The position numbers and the translations under genes were made by a program. This document shows positions 6,033 through 12,001 of a stretch of DNA of 12,001 nucleotides, one piece after another. This DNA is from JBGOUJ01 sp041477005 (lineage in GTDB: Bacteria; Acidobacteriota; Terriglobia; Bryobacterales; JACQDG01): positions 1-12,001 of the forward strand of contig JBGOUJ010000184.1 of NCBI GenBank assembly GCA_041477005.1, read 5' to 3'. Numbering within the stretch: position 1 is the first letter of the stretch; each line of letters begins with the position of its first letter. The notes beneath the pieces are model-generated. The model was not told where the DNA came from. It searched no databases and saw only the letters and a program-made list of their open reading frames with translations.

Positions 6033-7067
6033 CTACCGCTGGACGCGGCCCGAGCCTTCGCCTTTCATGAGGGCGCGTACCTCCTCGACGGTGAAGCGGT
6101 TGAAGTCGCCGGGGATGGAGTGTTTGAGGCAGGACGCGGCTACGGCAAACTCCAGCGCTTCCTGGCGATTTTCGTAACTGAGCAGCCCATAGATCAGCCC
6201 GCCCGAGAAGGCATCGCCGCCGCCGACGCGATCCACGATGTGGGTGATGTCGTAGTGGCGGCTGACCATAAAGTCCTTGCGGTCGTTCAGGCAGGCGGAC
6301 CAGCCGTTGTGGGAGGCGCTTTTCGACTCCCGCAGCGTGATGGCGAGCATTCTTAGATTGGGGAATTCGGCCAGCACCTTGTCCGACATCTTGCGGTACT
6401 TCTCCACGTCGAGCGCCCCCGATTCCACGTCGATGTCGATCTTCACCCCCAGCGCCTTCTGGCAATCCTCTTCGTTGGCAATCCCGATGTCGACGTGCTT
6501 CACCAGCTCTCGCATCACCTCCGGCGCCGGCTTGCCATATTTCCAGAGGTTCTTGCGGTAATTGAAATCGCAGGAGACGGTCAGTCCTTTGGCGTGGGCC
6601 CGGCTCACGGATTCCATCGACAGCGCCGCCGCTGTGGCGCTCAGGGCGGGGGTGATGCCGGTGATGTGGAACCAGGTCGCGCCGTCGAACACCTTGTCCC
6701 AATCGATCGTCCCAGGCCCCGCGATGGCGATTGCCGCATTGTCGCGGTCATACACGACCTTGGAGGGCCGCTGGTTGGCGCCCGTTTCGAGAAAATAAAT
6801 GCCCATTCGCCCCGGCGCCCGCGCGATGTGCCGCGTCTCGACGTTGAAGCGCCGCAGCTCGGCGATGGCGGCGTCGGCTACGGGATGGCCGGGCGGCAGC
6901 ACCGTCACATAGGCCGCCGGGACCCCATAGCCGGCGATCGAGACGGCCACATTGGCTTCCCCGCCCCCGAAGGTGGCTACGAACGTGCCGGTTTGCAGAA
7001 TCCGCTCCAAGTTCGGCGGCGCCAGCCGCAGCATGATCTCTCCGAAGGTGACCACTTTCTGTGCCAT
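6033..7067 (-). CDS. kdgK: PfkB-family sugar kinase, probably 2-keto-3-deoxygluconate kinase
   Basis: A 344-residue cytoplasmic kinase of the ribokinase/PfkB fold. It probably phosphorylates 2-keto-3-deoxygluconate with ATP, feeding Entner-Doudoroff-type or uronate catabolism. Visible signatures are GGGEANVAVSIAGYG (34-48, substrate-binding signature 1), the SKVVYDRDNAA segment (102-112), the DFNYRKNLW motif (167-175) common in KDG kinases, and VGGGDAFSGGLIYGLL (281-296), the C-terminal PfkB signature with the catalytic base Asp285. The end LKHSIPGDFNRFT is typical of this subgroup. The start at 7067 was chosen because MAQKVVTFGEIMLRL matches the usual family N-terminus and a GAGG element lies 5 bases upstream; a TTG-class or other start up to 7106 would add 13 unlikely residues. 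Neighbouring genes are not in the same direction, so no sugar-catabolic operon is visible. The family is sure; KDG as substrate is likely, and other sugar acids or fructose are possible. Confidence 0.9.
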   Translation of the reverse strand: MAQKVVTFGEIMLRLAPPNLERILQTGTFVATFGGGEANVAVSIAGYGVPAAYVTVLPPGHPVADAAIAELRRFNVETRHIARAPGRMGIYFLETGANQRPSKVVYDRDNAAIAIAGPGTIDWDKVFDGATWFHITGITPALSATAAALSMESVSRAHAKGLTVSCDFNYRKNLWKYGKPAPEVMRELVKHVDIGIANEEDCQKALGVKIDIDVESGALDVEKYRKMSDKVLAEFPNLRMLAITLRESKSASHNGWSACLNDRKDFMVSRHYDITHIVDRVGGGDAFSGGLIYGLLSYENRQEALEFAVAASCLKHSIPGDFNRFTVEEVRALMKGEGSGRVQR

Positions 7068-7254
7068 CCACACCTCGCTAAAATGAGCTTGCCGAACCGC
7101 CGGCATTTCAGTCGCGCGCCTTCCGGCGTCAGCCCTCAGCGACCCCCTCGATATGACGGTTGCCAGCCGCAGAAGGTTGATCGCTGAAAGCTTACCAAAT
7201 TAGAGCCCGCTTTCCGTAACGAGCCTTTGCCGGGCCACTGATCACTACAGGTAC

Positions 7255-7784
7255 ATGAGGCGGGCGATGGCCGGGTGGATGCTGTGCGCGATGGCCGCAG
7301 TCACACCAGTGCATGCTCAGGACTGCGGCCCTGTCAATCGCTCCGCACGACAGGCTGTGGAGCTTCTGAAGAGCGGCGCCGGCGGTGTGCAGCCGGCTTG
7401 CGTCGCACAGGCATTGCAGAAGTTGGCTGCTCCGGGTACGTGACACAGGCCGCCCTTGTCACCCGTTATTTGGATTTCCGGGTGCCTCAACCTAGATCCG
7501 GCGATGTGATCATTGTCCGCCGCATTCCCTGGATCGGAGAGGAGTACCCCGCGATCGATACCCTCATCGGCATGGGGTTCGGCGCGGGACCAGCTATAGT
7601 GGACCGGCTTCGAGATGCGGGTACGAGCGCCATTGCGCGCAAGAATGGCGTGATAGCCTTCTCGGAGTTGTATCGAGCGAATCGGGGCCTGGCGGTTGAG
7701 AAACTGCGACAAGCCAGCGTCCGCCAGAAGGACCGAACCGCAGCCAGGCTGCTGCTCGAATGCGCTCAGGAAGCTGTGAAGTGA
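7255..7784 (+). pseudogene. Small secreted protein, interrupted by a frameshift; family unknown
   Basis: From ATG 7255, one frame encodes an N-terminal signal peptide (MRRAMAGWMLCAMAAVTPVHAQ, split before DCGP) and continues NRSARQAVELLKSGAGG and PACVAQALQKLAAPG to a TGA at 7441-7443. At that point the other frame becomes protein-like: YVTQAALVTRYLDFRVPQP, RSGDVIIVRRIPWIGEEYPA, IDTLIGMGFGAGPAIVDRL and so on to the TGA at 7782-7784. Joining the two by a -1 shift near 7434-7440 gives a coherent exported protein of about 176 residues with two cysteines early in the mature part. The simplest explanation is a single-base deletion, real or from sequencing. No standard slippery heptamer is visible at the junction. 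I recognise no family; the helical second half, with paired Ala/Leu and Arg positions, could be a repeat-type fold. Confidence 0.6.
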
Positions 7785-7790
7785 TGTGGA

Positions 7791-7806
7791 GACGATCATG
7801 ATCGTC
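7791..7806. repeat. Perfect 16-bp palindrome
   Basis: GACGATCATGATCGTC is fully self-complementary and lies 6 bases after the end of the frameshifted gene. As an RNA hairpin without a loop it would be poor, so a protein-binding site or chance is more likely than a terminator. Confidence 0.5.
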
Positions 7807-8009
7807 AGCAATGTCTTGCGGTGCTGCGCTGACGCGTATTTGAAATCCCTTCGGCACGCCGGCCAATTTCGCCCGCCGTAAGTCGTTGCAGCGCGGGCGC
7901 CGTTTACCGCGAGCTCGCCCTCCCGCGCGGCGTCACCGGCGAGAGCCGGCCGGGCGTAGTACCCACTGACGTATAGCTTGCTGTGGTGGAGTTGTGCTAG
8001 CTTGGGTCT
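7807..8009. other. Intergenic region, no gene recognised
   Basis: About 200 bp between the frameshifted gene and the next exported-protein gene. It contains a 5-bp CCGGC/GCCGG stem closed by a GAGA tetraloop (7936-7949). No strong promoter or coding signal is seen on either strand. Confidence 0.4.
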
Positions 8010-8567
8010 ATGAAATCCCTGCTCTTTGCCTCGGTTGTAGCCCTCGCTCTCTCCGTTAGCGCTCGCGCCCAGGCCATGGTCGAGCATGCCCTCGGCACGG
8101 CCCACGGAGCAGTCGCCGGGGCTGGAACGGCCAAGACGGTCGGCAAGTCCACCGCCTCAGTTTTTGACAAGGCCAACAAAGCTCTCGAAGCCGCGGGCAC
8201 CGCTTCCGGCGCTCCCGCCCGGACGGTCCCTGCGCAGACCGGCGCTAAGCAGACCGCCCCCGCTCAGACCGCCAGCGCCCAGACCGGCGCCGCCCAGGCA
8301 GCGGAGCCCCCCGTAGCTTCGCAGCCCGCTCCGGAAGCCGCCCCGGCGCCCGCAGCCGCTGTCCTCAATCCCAGCGCCATCACTCCCGGCCTCGATCGCC
8401 AGGAGGTGCTCGCCAAGTTGGGCAAGCCTTCCATGCAACTGAGCAGCAGCGAAGACTCCGAGCTGGTGGAAAAGTATTGGTATAAGACGCCGGGCCGCGA
8501 GAATACCCTGATCATCCTGCGCAACGGCAAGGTCGCCTCCATCAGCACCCCAGCAGTGCTACCATAG
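8010..8567 (+). CDS. Small exported protein with low-complexity linker and BamE/SmpA-like C-terminal segment
   Basis: A 185-residue protein. Residues 1-20 form a classical signal peptide (MKSLLFASVVALALSVSARA, cleavage before QAM). Residues about 70-118 are low-complexity Ala/Gln/Thr/Pro, with repeated AQT units (PAQT, KQT, PAQT, SAQT). Residues 122-180 form a small conserved-looking domain: ITPGLDRQEVLAKLGKPSMQ, then EKYWYKTP, and NTLIILRNGKVASIS. The pattern of a G-x-x-x-x-E-V-x-x-x-L-G-x-P helix followed by a strand ending in NGKV resembles the SmpA/OmlA/BamE fold found in envelope proteins, but I would not claim homology. There is no obvious ribosome binding site before the ATG. rnpB begins only 7 bases after the TAG, so the two may share a transcript. 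Confidence 0.77.
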   Translation: MKSLLFASVVALALSVSARAQAMVEHALGTAHGAVAGAGTAKTVGKSTASVFDKANKALEAAGTASGAPARTVPAQTGAKQTAPAQTASAQTGAAQAAEPPVASQPAPEAAPAPAAAVLNPSAITPGLDRQEVLAKLGKPSMQLSSSEDSELVEKYWYKTPGRENTLIILRNGKVASISTPAVLP

Positions 8568-8574
8568 TGAAGTA

Positions 8575-8978
8575 AGCCCGCCGGACAGGCAGCCGCCTCG
8601 ATCATCCGAGCCGCGACCGTAAGGGAGCGGTTGGGCCGTCGGGGAGGAAAGTCCGGTCTCCACAGGGCAGCGTGCCGGCTAACGGCCGGGGGGACTCGCT
8701 CAAAGCGGGTTTCACGGAAAGTGCCACAGAAAACATACCGCCCGTGGCTTCGGCTGCGGGTAAGGGTGAAAAGGTGCGGTAAGAGCGCACCGCGTCCCGA
8801 GTAATCGGGATGGCAGGGCAAACCCCACGTGGAGCAAGACCAAATAGGGGACGAGCGGTGACCCGCCGCGCCACACAAGTCCCGGGTAGGTCGCTAGAGC
8901 GCCGCAGTAATGCGGCGCCCAGAGGAATGGCTGCCGCCCCTCACGGGGTACAGAAACCGGCTTATCGTCCGGCGGGCT
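8575..8978 (+). ncRNA. rnpB: RNase P RNA, bacterial class A
   Basis: The catalytic RNA of ribonuclease P, which removes 5' leaders from tRNA precursors. The ends are set by a perfect 12-bp P1 helix between 8575-8586 and 8967-8978. Universal elements appear in order: GAGGAAAGTCCGG (8644-8656) followed by TCTCCACAGGGCAG; AGTGCCACAGAAAACATACC; GGTGAAAAGGTGCGGTAAGA and GCGCACC around 8765-8791; CCAAATAGG (8840-8848); GGGTAGGTCGCTAGAGC; AGAGGAATGGCTGCC (8921-8935), and ACAGAAACCGGCTTAT (8950-8965), which closes P4. A length near 404 nt is normal for class A. True transcript ends could differ by a few bases. No separate promoter or terminator is obvious. The gene is convergent with the peptidase gene, whose stop lies about 50 bp downstream. 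Confidence 0.97.
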
Positions 8979-9029
8979 GACTCTCCCAACCTGCGCCGCG
9001 CCCGTTTCCGATCGCGTGTGGCCCCGGCT

Positions 9030-11816
9030 TTATCGCGCGGCGCCTGCGCTTTCCCATCTCGCGCTCCCCAGGTACGCCGCGTTCAGCAGGAACTTGAACG
9101 TGCCGTGGGGCTGCCCGCGAAACTGCGGCCGAATTGCGATCAAGACCACCTTTCCCTTCCCGTACCGCGCCTCCACCACCGCCTCTTTGCCGGCGATCGC
9201 TCGTTCTCCGGAAATCCAGCCGCTCGCGAGCAGGTCCTTGCCGGCGAACTTCGCCGCCGATCGGATCTCGCGCTCGTCTTTGTTGAACGCCTTAGCCACC
9301 GTCATCTCGAACGCCGCCCCGCCGCTCGAAAATGCAATCGCCTCCGGCGGCATGCCGTACCCCAGCGGGCTCGCCGGGTCTACCGTGATCCGCAGCAGCG
9401 AGCCGGGACAATAGAACTGCCCCGTGCGGGCGCGGTTGCTCAGCGACAGCGGGAAATACAGCACCGGCAACTCCGCCGCTTCTTCCAACGCCACGAGCGT
9501 TCCGCCGCCCTTCACGAACTCTACCAAGTGCGCCAGCCCACCAACGCCGATGCCCCCCGCGTACTCCGGCCTCTGATCGGCGACCGGCTGCGGGCCCCGC
9601 CGGCCCTCCTCTCCCGCACTGCCCTCGCCCACGCGGAACCCGTGGAGCACCGAAGCCGCCGTCTGCGACGCGATCACGATCGTGTCAAAGCGCTCCCGCA
9701 GCCCGCCCTTCCGAAAATCGTCATTGTGGATCACCGTGTAGGGCACGCCAAAGTTGTCAAACAGCCACTCGGTCCAACCTTCATCGGCGTTGGCCAGCCA
9801 GGGCTGGTACAGCCCGACGCGCGGCGCCGCAATCGCAAACCCCGCCACCGCCGGCGCGGAATCGACGCGGGTGACATCCACCCCGTACCGCTCGGCCAAT
9901 CGGCCCGCCTGCCCTTCGCCCGATCCGGTCACAATCACCGCGCCCGGCCCGAAGCTTTGCCCGCCGGCCTGAAATTCGCCTCCAGCCCACCTCACCTTCG
10001 CTCCGGCCTTCAGTAGCTCCGCCATCGCCGGAAACACCGCATTCTGCCGGTGATCCAGAACCAGCACGGCCCCGCCGCCGCGTATCTTGCCAGCTCTCTC
10101 AATTCGCAGTTCTCCATCTCTCCGTCCCGGAGTCTCGGTCTCTCTCTCCCCCTCTCCCCGTCTCCCCCTCTCTCCCTCTGGCCTGGCCGTCTCCCCCTCT
10201 CTCCCTCTGGCTGTTCCTGCCCCTTGCCATCCGGTCTCCCCGCGCCCGGGAATCCACTCCACCTTCTCCATCTCGGCCGAGAACGGCTCGTTCACCCGTT
10301 CCAGCTTGACGCCCATCTGCTGCGACAAAGTCCAGCCCGCTATGTCGTAGGGGCGCTTGGTCGGCCGCCCCGCCTCCACCTGGAGCGCGGGATATTTCTG
10401 CGGCTCGACCAGGTCCATCAAATAGGGCCGAAACGGCTGCGACGCCGGCAGCACGTAGGTCCCCGCCGGGTAACTCTTCCCACCCACCGCAAAAGCCGCT
10501 CGCGCCCGCTCGATCTCCACTCCCCCCAGGGCCAGCTTCTCCAGGAACAGCAGCGACGTCGGCCGGTCCCACTGCCCGGGAGCCACGATGTAGCCATAAG
10601 GATTTCCCCGCCGGCCCGCCTCGATGGAGGCCCGGGCCATCTGGTAACTCTTCAGCAGGAAATCCGACGCCCGCTCCGCCGCCAAGCTAAGGATCGCCAT
10701 GTCCGCGGTCAGCATGTACTCGATCGGCTGCCGCAGCCCCCACTTCCCGCCCAGAAACGGCCGCTGGTAAAAGATCGAAGGCTCCCGCGCGGAAAGTCCG
10801 TCCGCAAATCGCTGCGGGATCTCTTCGCTCGTGTAGGTGTGAGGATTGGCCCAGCTATAGAGCGCCGTCTCGGTCAGGATGCCGTGTATGTTGTGAAACG
10901 CCGGCGTGGACCGCAGCCCGCCGTCCCACCACGCGTCGAAGTTCTTATAGGAAATCACCCCCGCCTTGCCCTCGCGCGCAAACCGCTCGCTCATCGCCAG
11001 GCCCAGCAGCCCCACACCCTCCATCACCGGTGCCGGGATGTTCGGGTTGAGCGGCTCATCATAGGGCGGCACGAAGATCCGAGCCGGAAACGGCGGCGCC
11101 TGGTGGTGGTTGTAAAGGATCTGCGGAAACCACTCGTGGTAGAGCACGCGGCTCACGCGCCGCGTCTCGGCCAAATTCATCATGAACCAGTCCCGGTTGT
11201 TGTCGTGCCCCGCATACTTGTGATACAGCCACGGCAGGGGCGCGCTCTCATAGGGCGTTCCCACATTGCCCATGTACCAGTGCGCCACCCAATCCAGGCC
11301 GTCCGGGTTGATGCTCGGAATCTGCAACAGGATCACCTGCCGCCGGATCTTCTCCATCTCCTCGTCCGGGGCGCCCCCCGGGTCGGCCACCATCCGGTAG
11401 GCCAGCTCCGGTGCGTGCTGCGCGGTGGCGACCTCGCTCGCGTGCAGGCCGCTATCGATCCACACCACGGCCTTGCCCTCGGATGCCAGCGCCCGCGCCT
11501 CCTGCTCGCCGGCCGCCTGGCCCAACGCCAGCCGCTCGCTGATCCGCCGGTATTTGTCCAGTTGTTTCAGGTTCTCAGGCGCCGAGATGATCGCCATCAG
11601 GATCGGCTTGCCCAGCTCGCTCGTCCCGATCTCCACCAGCCGAATCCGGTTCGACGACGCTGCCAGCGCCTGGAAGTATTTGGTAATTTGCTGGTAATCC
11701 GCCAGCTTGTAGTCGTCCCCGGGCGTGAAGCCGAGAACCTCTTGTGGCTTGGGCGGCTGGGCCGCCGCGAGCGGCCAGGCGGCAAAGGCCAGAATCAGAA
11801 TCCACGCTCGGCGCAT
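9030..11816 (-). CDS. Secreted M14-family zinc carboxypeptidase-like protein
   Basis: A 928-residue exported metallopeptidase. Residues 1-19 form a signal peptide (MRRAWILILAFAAWPLAAA). The M14 domain covers about 35-420: the zinc motif H125-A-S-E128 in DSGLHASEVA, INPDG (169-173), N207-R208 in HDNNRDWF (substrate carboxylate binding), the YNHHQAP segment with H237/H238 as the third zinc ligand, and E316 in GILTETALYSW as candidate catalytic Glu. After a GA-rich low-complexity insert (about 524-575), a C-terminal region with alternating strands and helices (AVLVLDHRQNAVFPAM, DTIVIASQTA, VEFVKGGGTLVALEEAAELP, GKGKVVLIAIRPQFRGQPHG) resembles the glutamine-amidotransferase-like domain often attached to acidobacterial M14 proteins. 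It probably trims peptides in the periplasm or outside the cell. The ATG at 11816 has a G-run 4 bases upstream. No partner gene is adjacent, apart from the cut-off gene upstream on the same strand. Confidence 0.93.
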   Translation of the reverse strand: MRRAWILILAFAAWPLAAAQPPKPQEVLGFTPGDDYKLADYQQITKYFQALAASSNRIRLVEIGTSELGKPILMAIISAPENLKQLDKYRRISERLALGQAAGEQEARALASEGKAVVWIDSGLHASEVATAQHAPELAYRMVADPGGAPDEEMEKIRRQVILLQIPSINPDGLDWVAHWYMGNVGTPYESAPLPWLYHKYAGHDNNRDWFMMNLAETRRVSRVLYHEWFPQILYNHHQAPPFPARIFVPPYDEPLNPNIPAPVMEGVGLLGLAMSERFAREGKAGVISYKNFDAWWDGGLRSTPAFHNIHGILTETALYSWANPHTYTSEEIPQRFADGLSAREPSIFYQRPFLGGKWGLRQPIEYMLTADMAILSLAAERASDFLLKSYQMARASIEAGRRGNPYGYIVAPGQWDRPTSLLFLEKLALGGVEIERARAAFAVGGKSYPAGTYVLPASQPFRPYLMDLVEPQKYPALQVEAGRPTKRPYDIAGWTLSQQMGVKLERVNEPFSAEMEKVEWIPGRGETGWQGAGTARGREGETARPEGERGRRGEGERETETPGRRDGELRIERAGKIRGGGAVLVLDHRQNAVFPAMAELLKAGAKVRWAGGEFQAGGQSFGPGAVIVTGSGEGQAGRLAERYGVDVTRVDSAPAVAGFAIAAPRVGLYQPWLANADEGWTEWLFDNFGVPYTVIHNDDFRKGGLRERFDTIVIASQTAASVLHGFRVGEGSAGEEGRRGPQPVADQRPEYAGGIGVGGLAHLVEFVKGGGTLVALEEAAELPVLYFPLSLSNRARTGQFYCPGSLLRITVDPASPLGYGMPPEAIAFSSGGAAFEMTVAKAFNKDEREIRSAAKFAGKDLLASGWISGERAIAGKEAVVEARYGKGKVVLIAIRPQFRGQPHGTFKFLLNAAYLGSARWESAGAAR
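10092..10247 (-). repeat. GA-rich low-complexity insert inside the peptidase gene
   Basis: On the coding strand this stretch is almost purely purine between about 10216 and 10126 and encodes residues about 524-575 rich in Gly, Glu and Arg (GRGETGWQGAG, REGETARPEGERGRRGEGER). It contains an exact 23-bp direct repeat at 10160-10182 and 10189-10211. The 29-bp offset is not a multiple of three, so the two copies are translated in different frames, yet the reading frame through the gene stays open. Confidence 0.85.
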
Positions 11817-11840
11817 CCAACCCCCCCACTGGAAGAGGTG

Positions 11841-11846
11841 ATTGTA
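11841..11846 (-). promoter_or_regulatory. Candidate -10 element of the peptidase gene
   Basis: TACAAT on the minus strand, 25 bases before the ATG, is a 5/6 match to the -10 consensus. No matching -35 is visible at the usual distance, so this is weak. Confidence 0.35.
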
Positions 11847-11888
11847 GCGCAGGTCGCGTCCCCTGGCCCTCTGGCCCCCGACATCTTG

Positions 11889-11925
11889 GCTCCGGCCCCC
11901 GGCACGCCCTGCTCCGGCCCCCGGC
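11889..11925. repeat. Exact 15-bp direct repeat, 22-bp spacing, intergenic
   Basis: GCTCCGGCCCCCGGC occurs at 11889-11903 and again at 11911-11925, in a C-rich spacer that also holds related GGCCCCCG and GCCCTTGCCCCTGG stretches. Upstream of the peptidase gene; function unknown. Confidence 0.7.
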
Positions 11926-11956
11926 GCCCTTGCCCCTGGCGCGGTTCGGGCCTTTC

Positions 11957-12001
11957 CTACACGTTGTTCATCATCGGCAGCAGGTCCCGCATGATGCGAA
12001 C
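11957..12001 (-). CDS. C-terminal end of a gene running off the window
   Basis: Reading the minus strand from the window edge, an open frame encodes VRIMRDLLPMMNNV followed by a TAG (11957-11959). All third positions but one are G or C and the peptide looks like a normal helical C-terminus. The gene would lie upstream of the peptidase in the same direction, about 140 bp away. Too little is present to name a family. Confidence 0.4.
   Translation of the reverse strand, partial: VRIMRDLLPMMNNV

Noticed and set aside
7434..7443. Programmed -1 frameshifting in the split exported-protein gene
   Set aside because: No X XXY YYZ-type slippery heptamer or strong downstream structure is visible at the junction.
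8910..10016. Plus-strand open frame of 368 codons
   Set aside because: It overlaps the 3' part of rnpB and the antisense of the M14 peptidase, and its Arg/Pro-rich translation is typical of a shadow frame.
10126..10216. CRISPR-like array
   Set aside because: Only two repeat copies, low-complexity sequence and an open coding frame; no spacers or cas genes.

Overview
The window looks like a piece of a high-GC Acidobacteriota genome, most plausibly a Bryobacterales/Solibacter-like lineage. This is an inference from gene content: a ~1030-residue Oar-type TonB-dependent receptor with an N-terminal carboxypeptidase-regulatory-like domain, a proline-rich TonB-like protein, a large secreted M14 metallopeptidase, a DUF1501-family remnant and a class A RNase P RNA. 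No taxonomic marker was compared.

Layout from left to right. (1) Positions 1-1247 hold the 3' part of a TonB-like protein. It starts outside the window, opens with an 18-residue tandem repeat, has one transmembrane segment and ends in a TonB C-terminal domain. (2) Positions 1248-2713 form a scarred accessory patch: about 390 bp without an intact gene but with coding-like scraps on both strands, an intact HigB/HigA-type toxin-antitoxin pair whose start region lies in a perfect 24-bp palindrome, and a truncated, frameshifted 3' end of a DUF1501 gene. (3) Positions 2903-5995 hold the outer-membrane receptor, convergent with (4) a PfkB-family sugar kinase (probably 2-keto-3-deoxygluconate kinase) at 6033-7067; a short hairpin lies between them. 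(5) Positions 7255-7784 hold a small secreted protein gene interrupted by a frameshift. (6) A small exported Ala/Pro/Gln-rich protein at 8010-8567 is followed 7 bp later by rnpB, the RNase P RNA (8575-8978). (7) A secreted M14 carboxypeptidase-like protein is on the minus strand at 9030-11816, with an in-frame GA-rich low-complexity insert. (8) A repeat-bearing intergenic region follows, then the last 14 codons of a minus-strand gene running off the window.

Functionally, the TonB-like protein and the receptor could both belong to energised outer-membrane transport, and the kinase and exported peptidase would suit a heterotroph that degrades polymers. They are not one operon, so no direct pathway link can be claimed. 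RNase P RNA is housekeeping.

I found no convincing new multi-gene system. The points most worth a second look are the operator architecture of the toxin-antitoxin pair, its placement against the broken DUF1501 gene, the frameshifted exported protein, and the polypurine repeat inserted in the peptidase gene with its two copies read in different frames.
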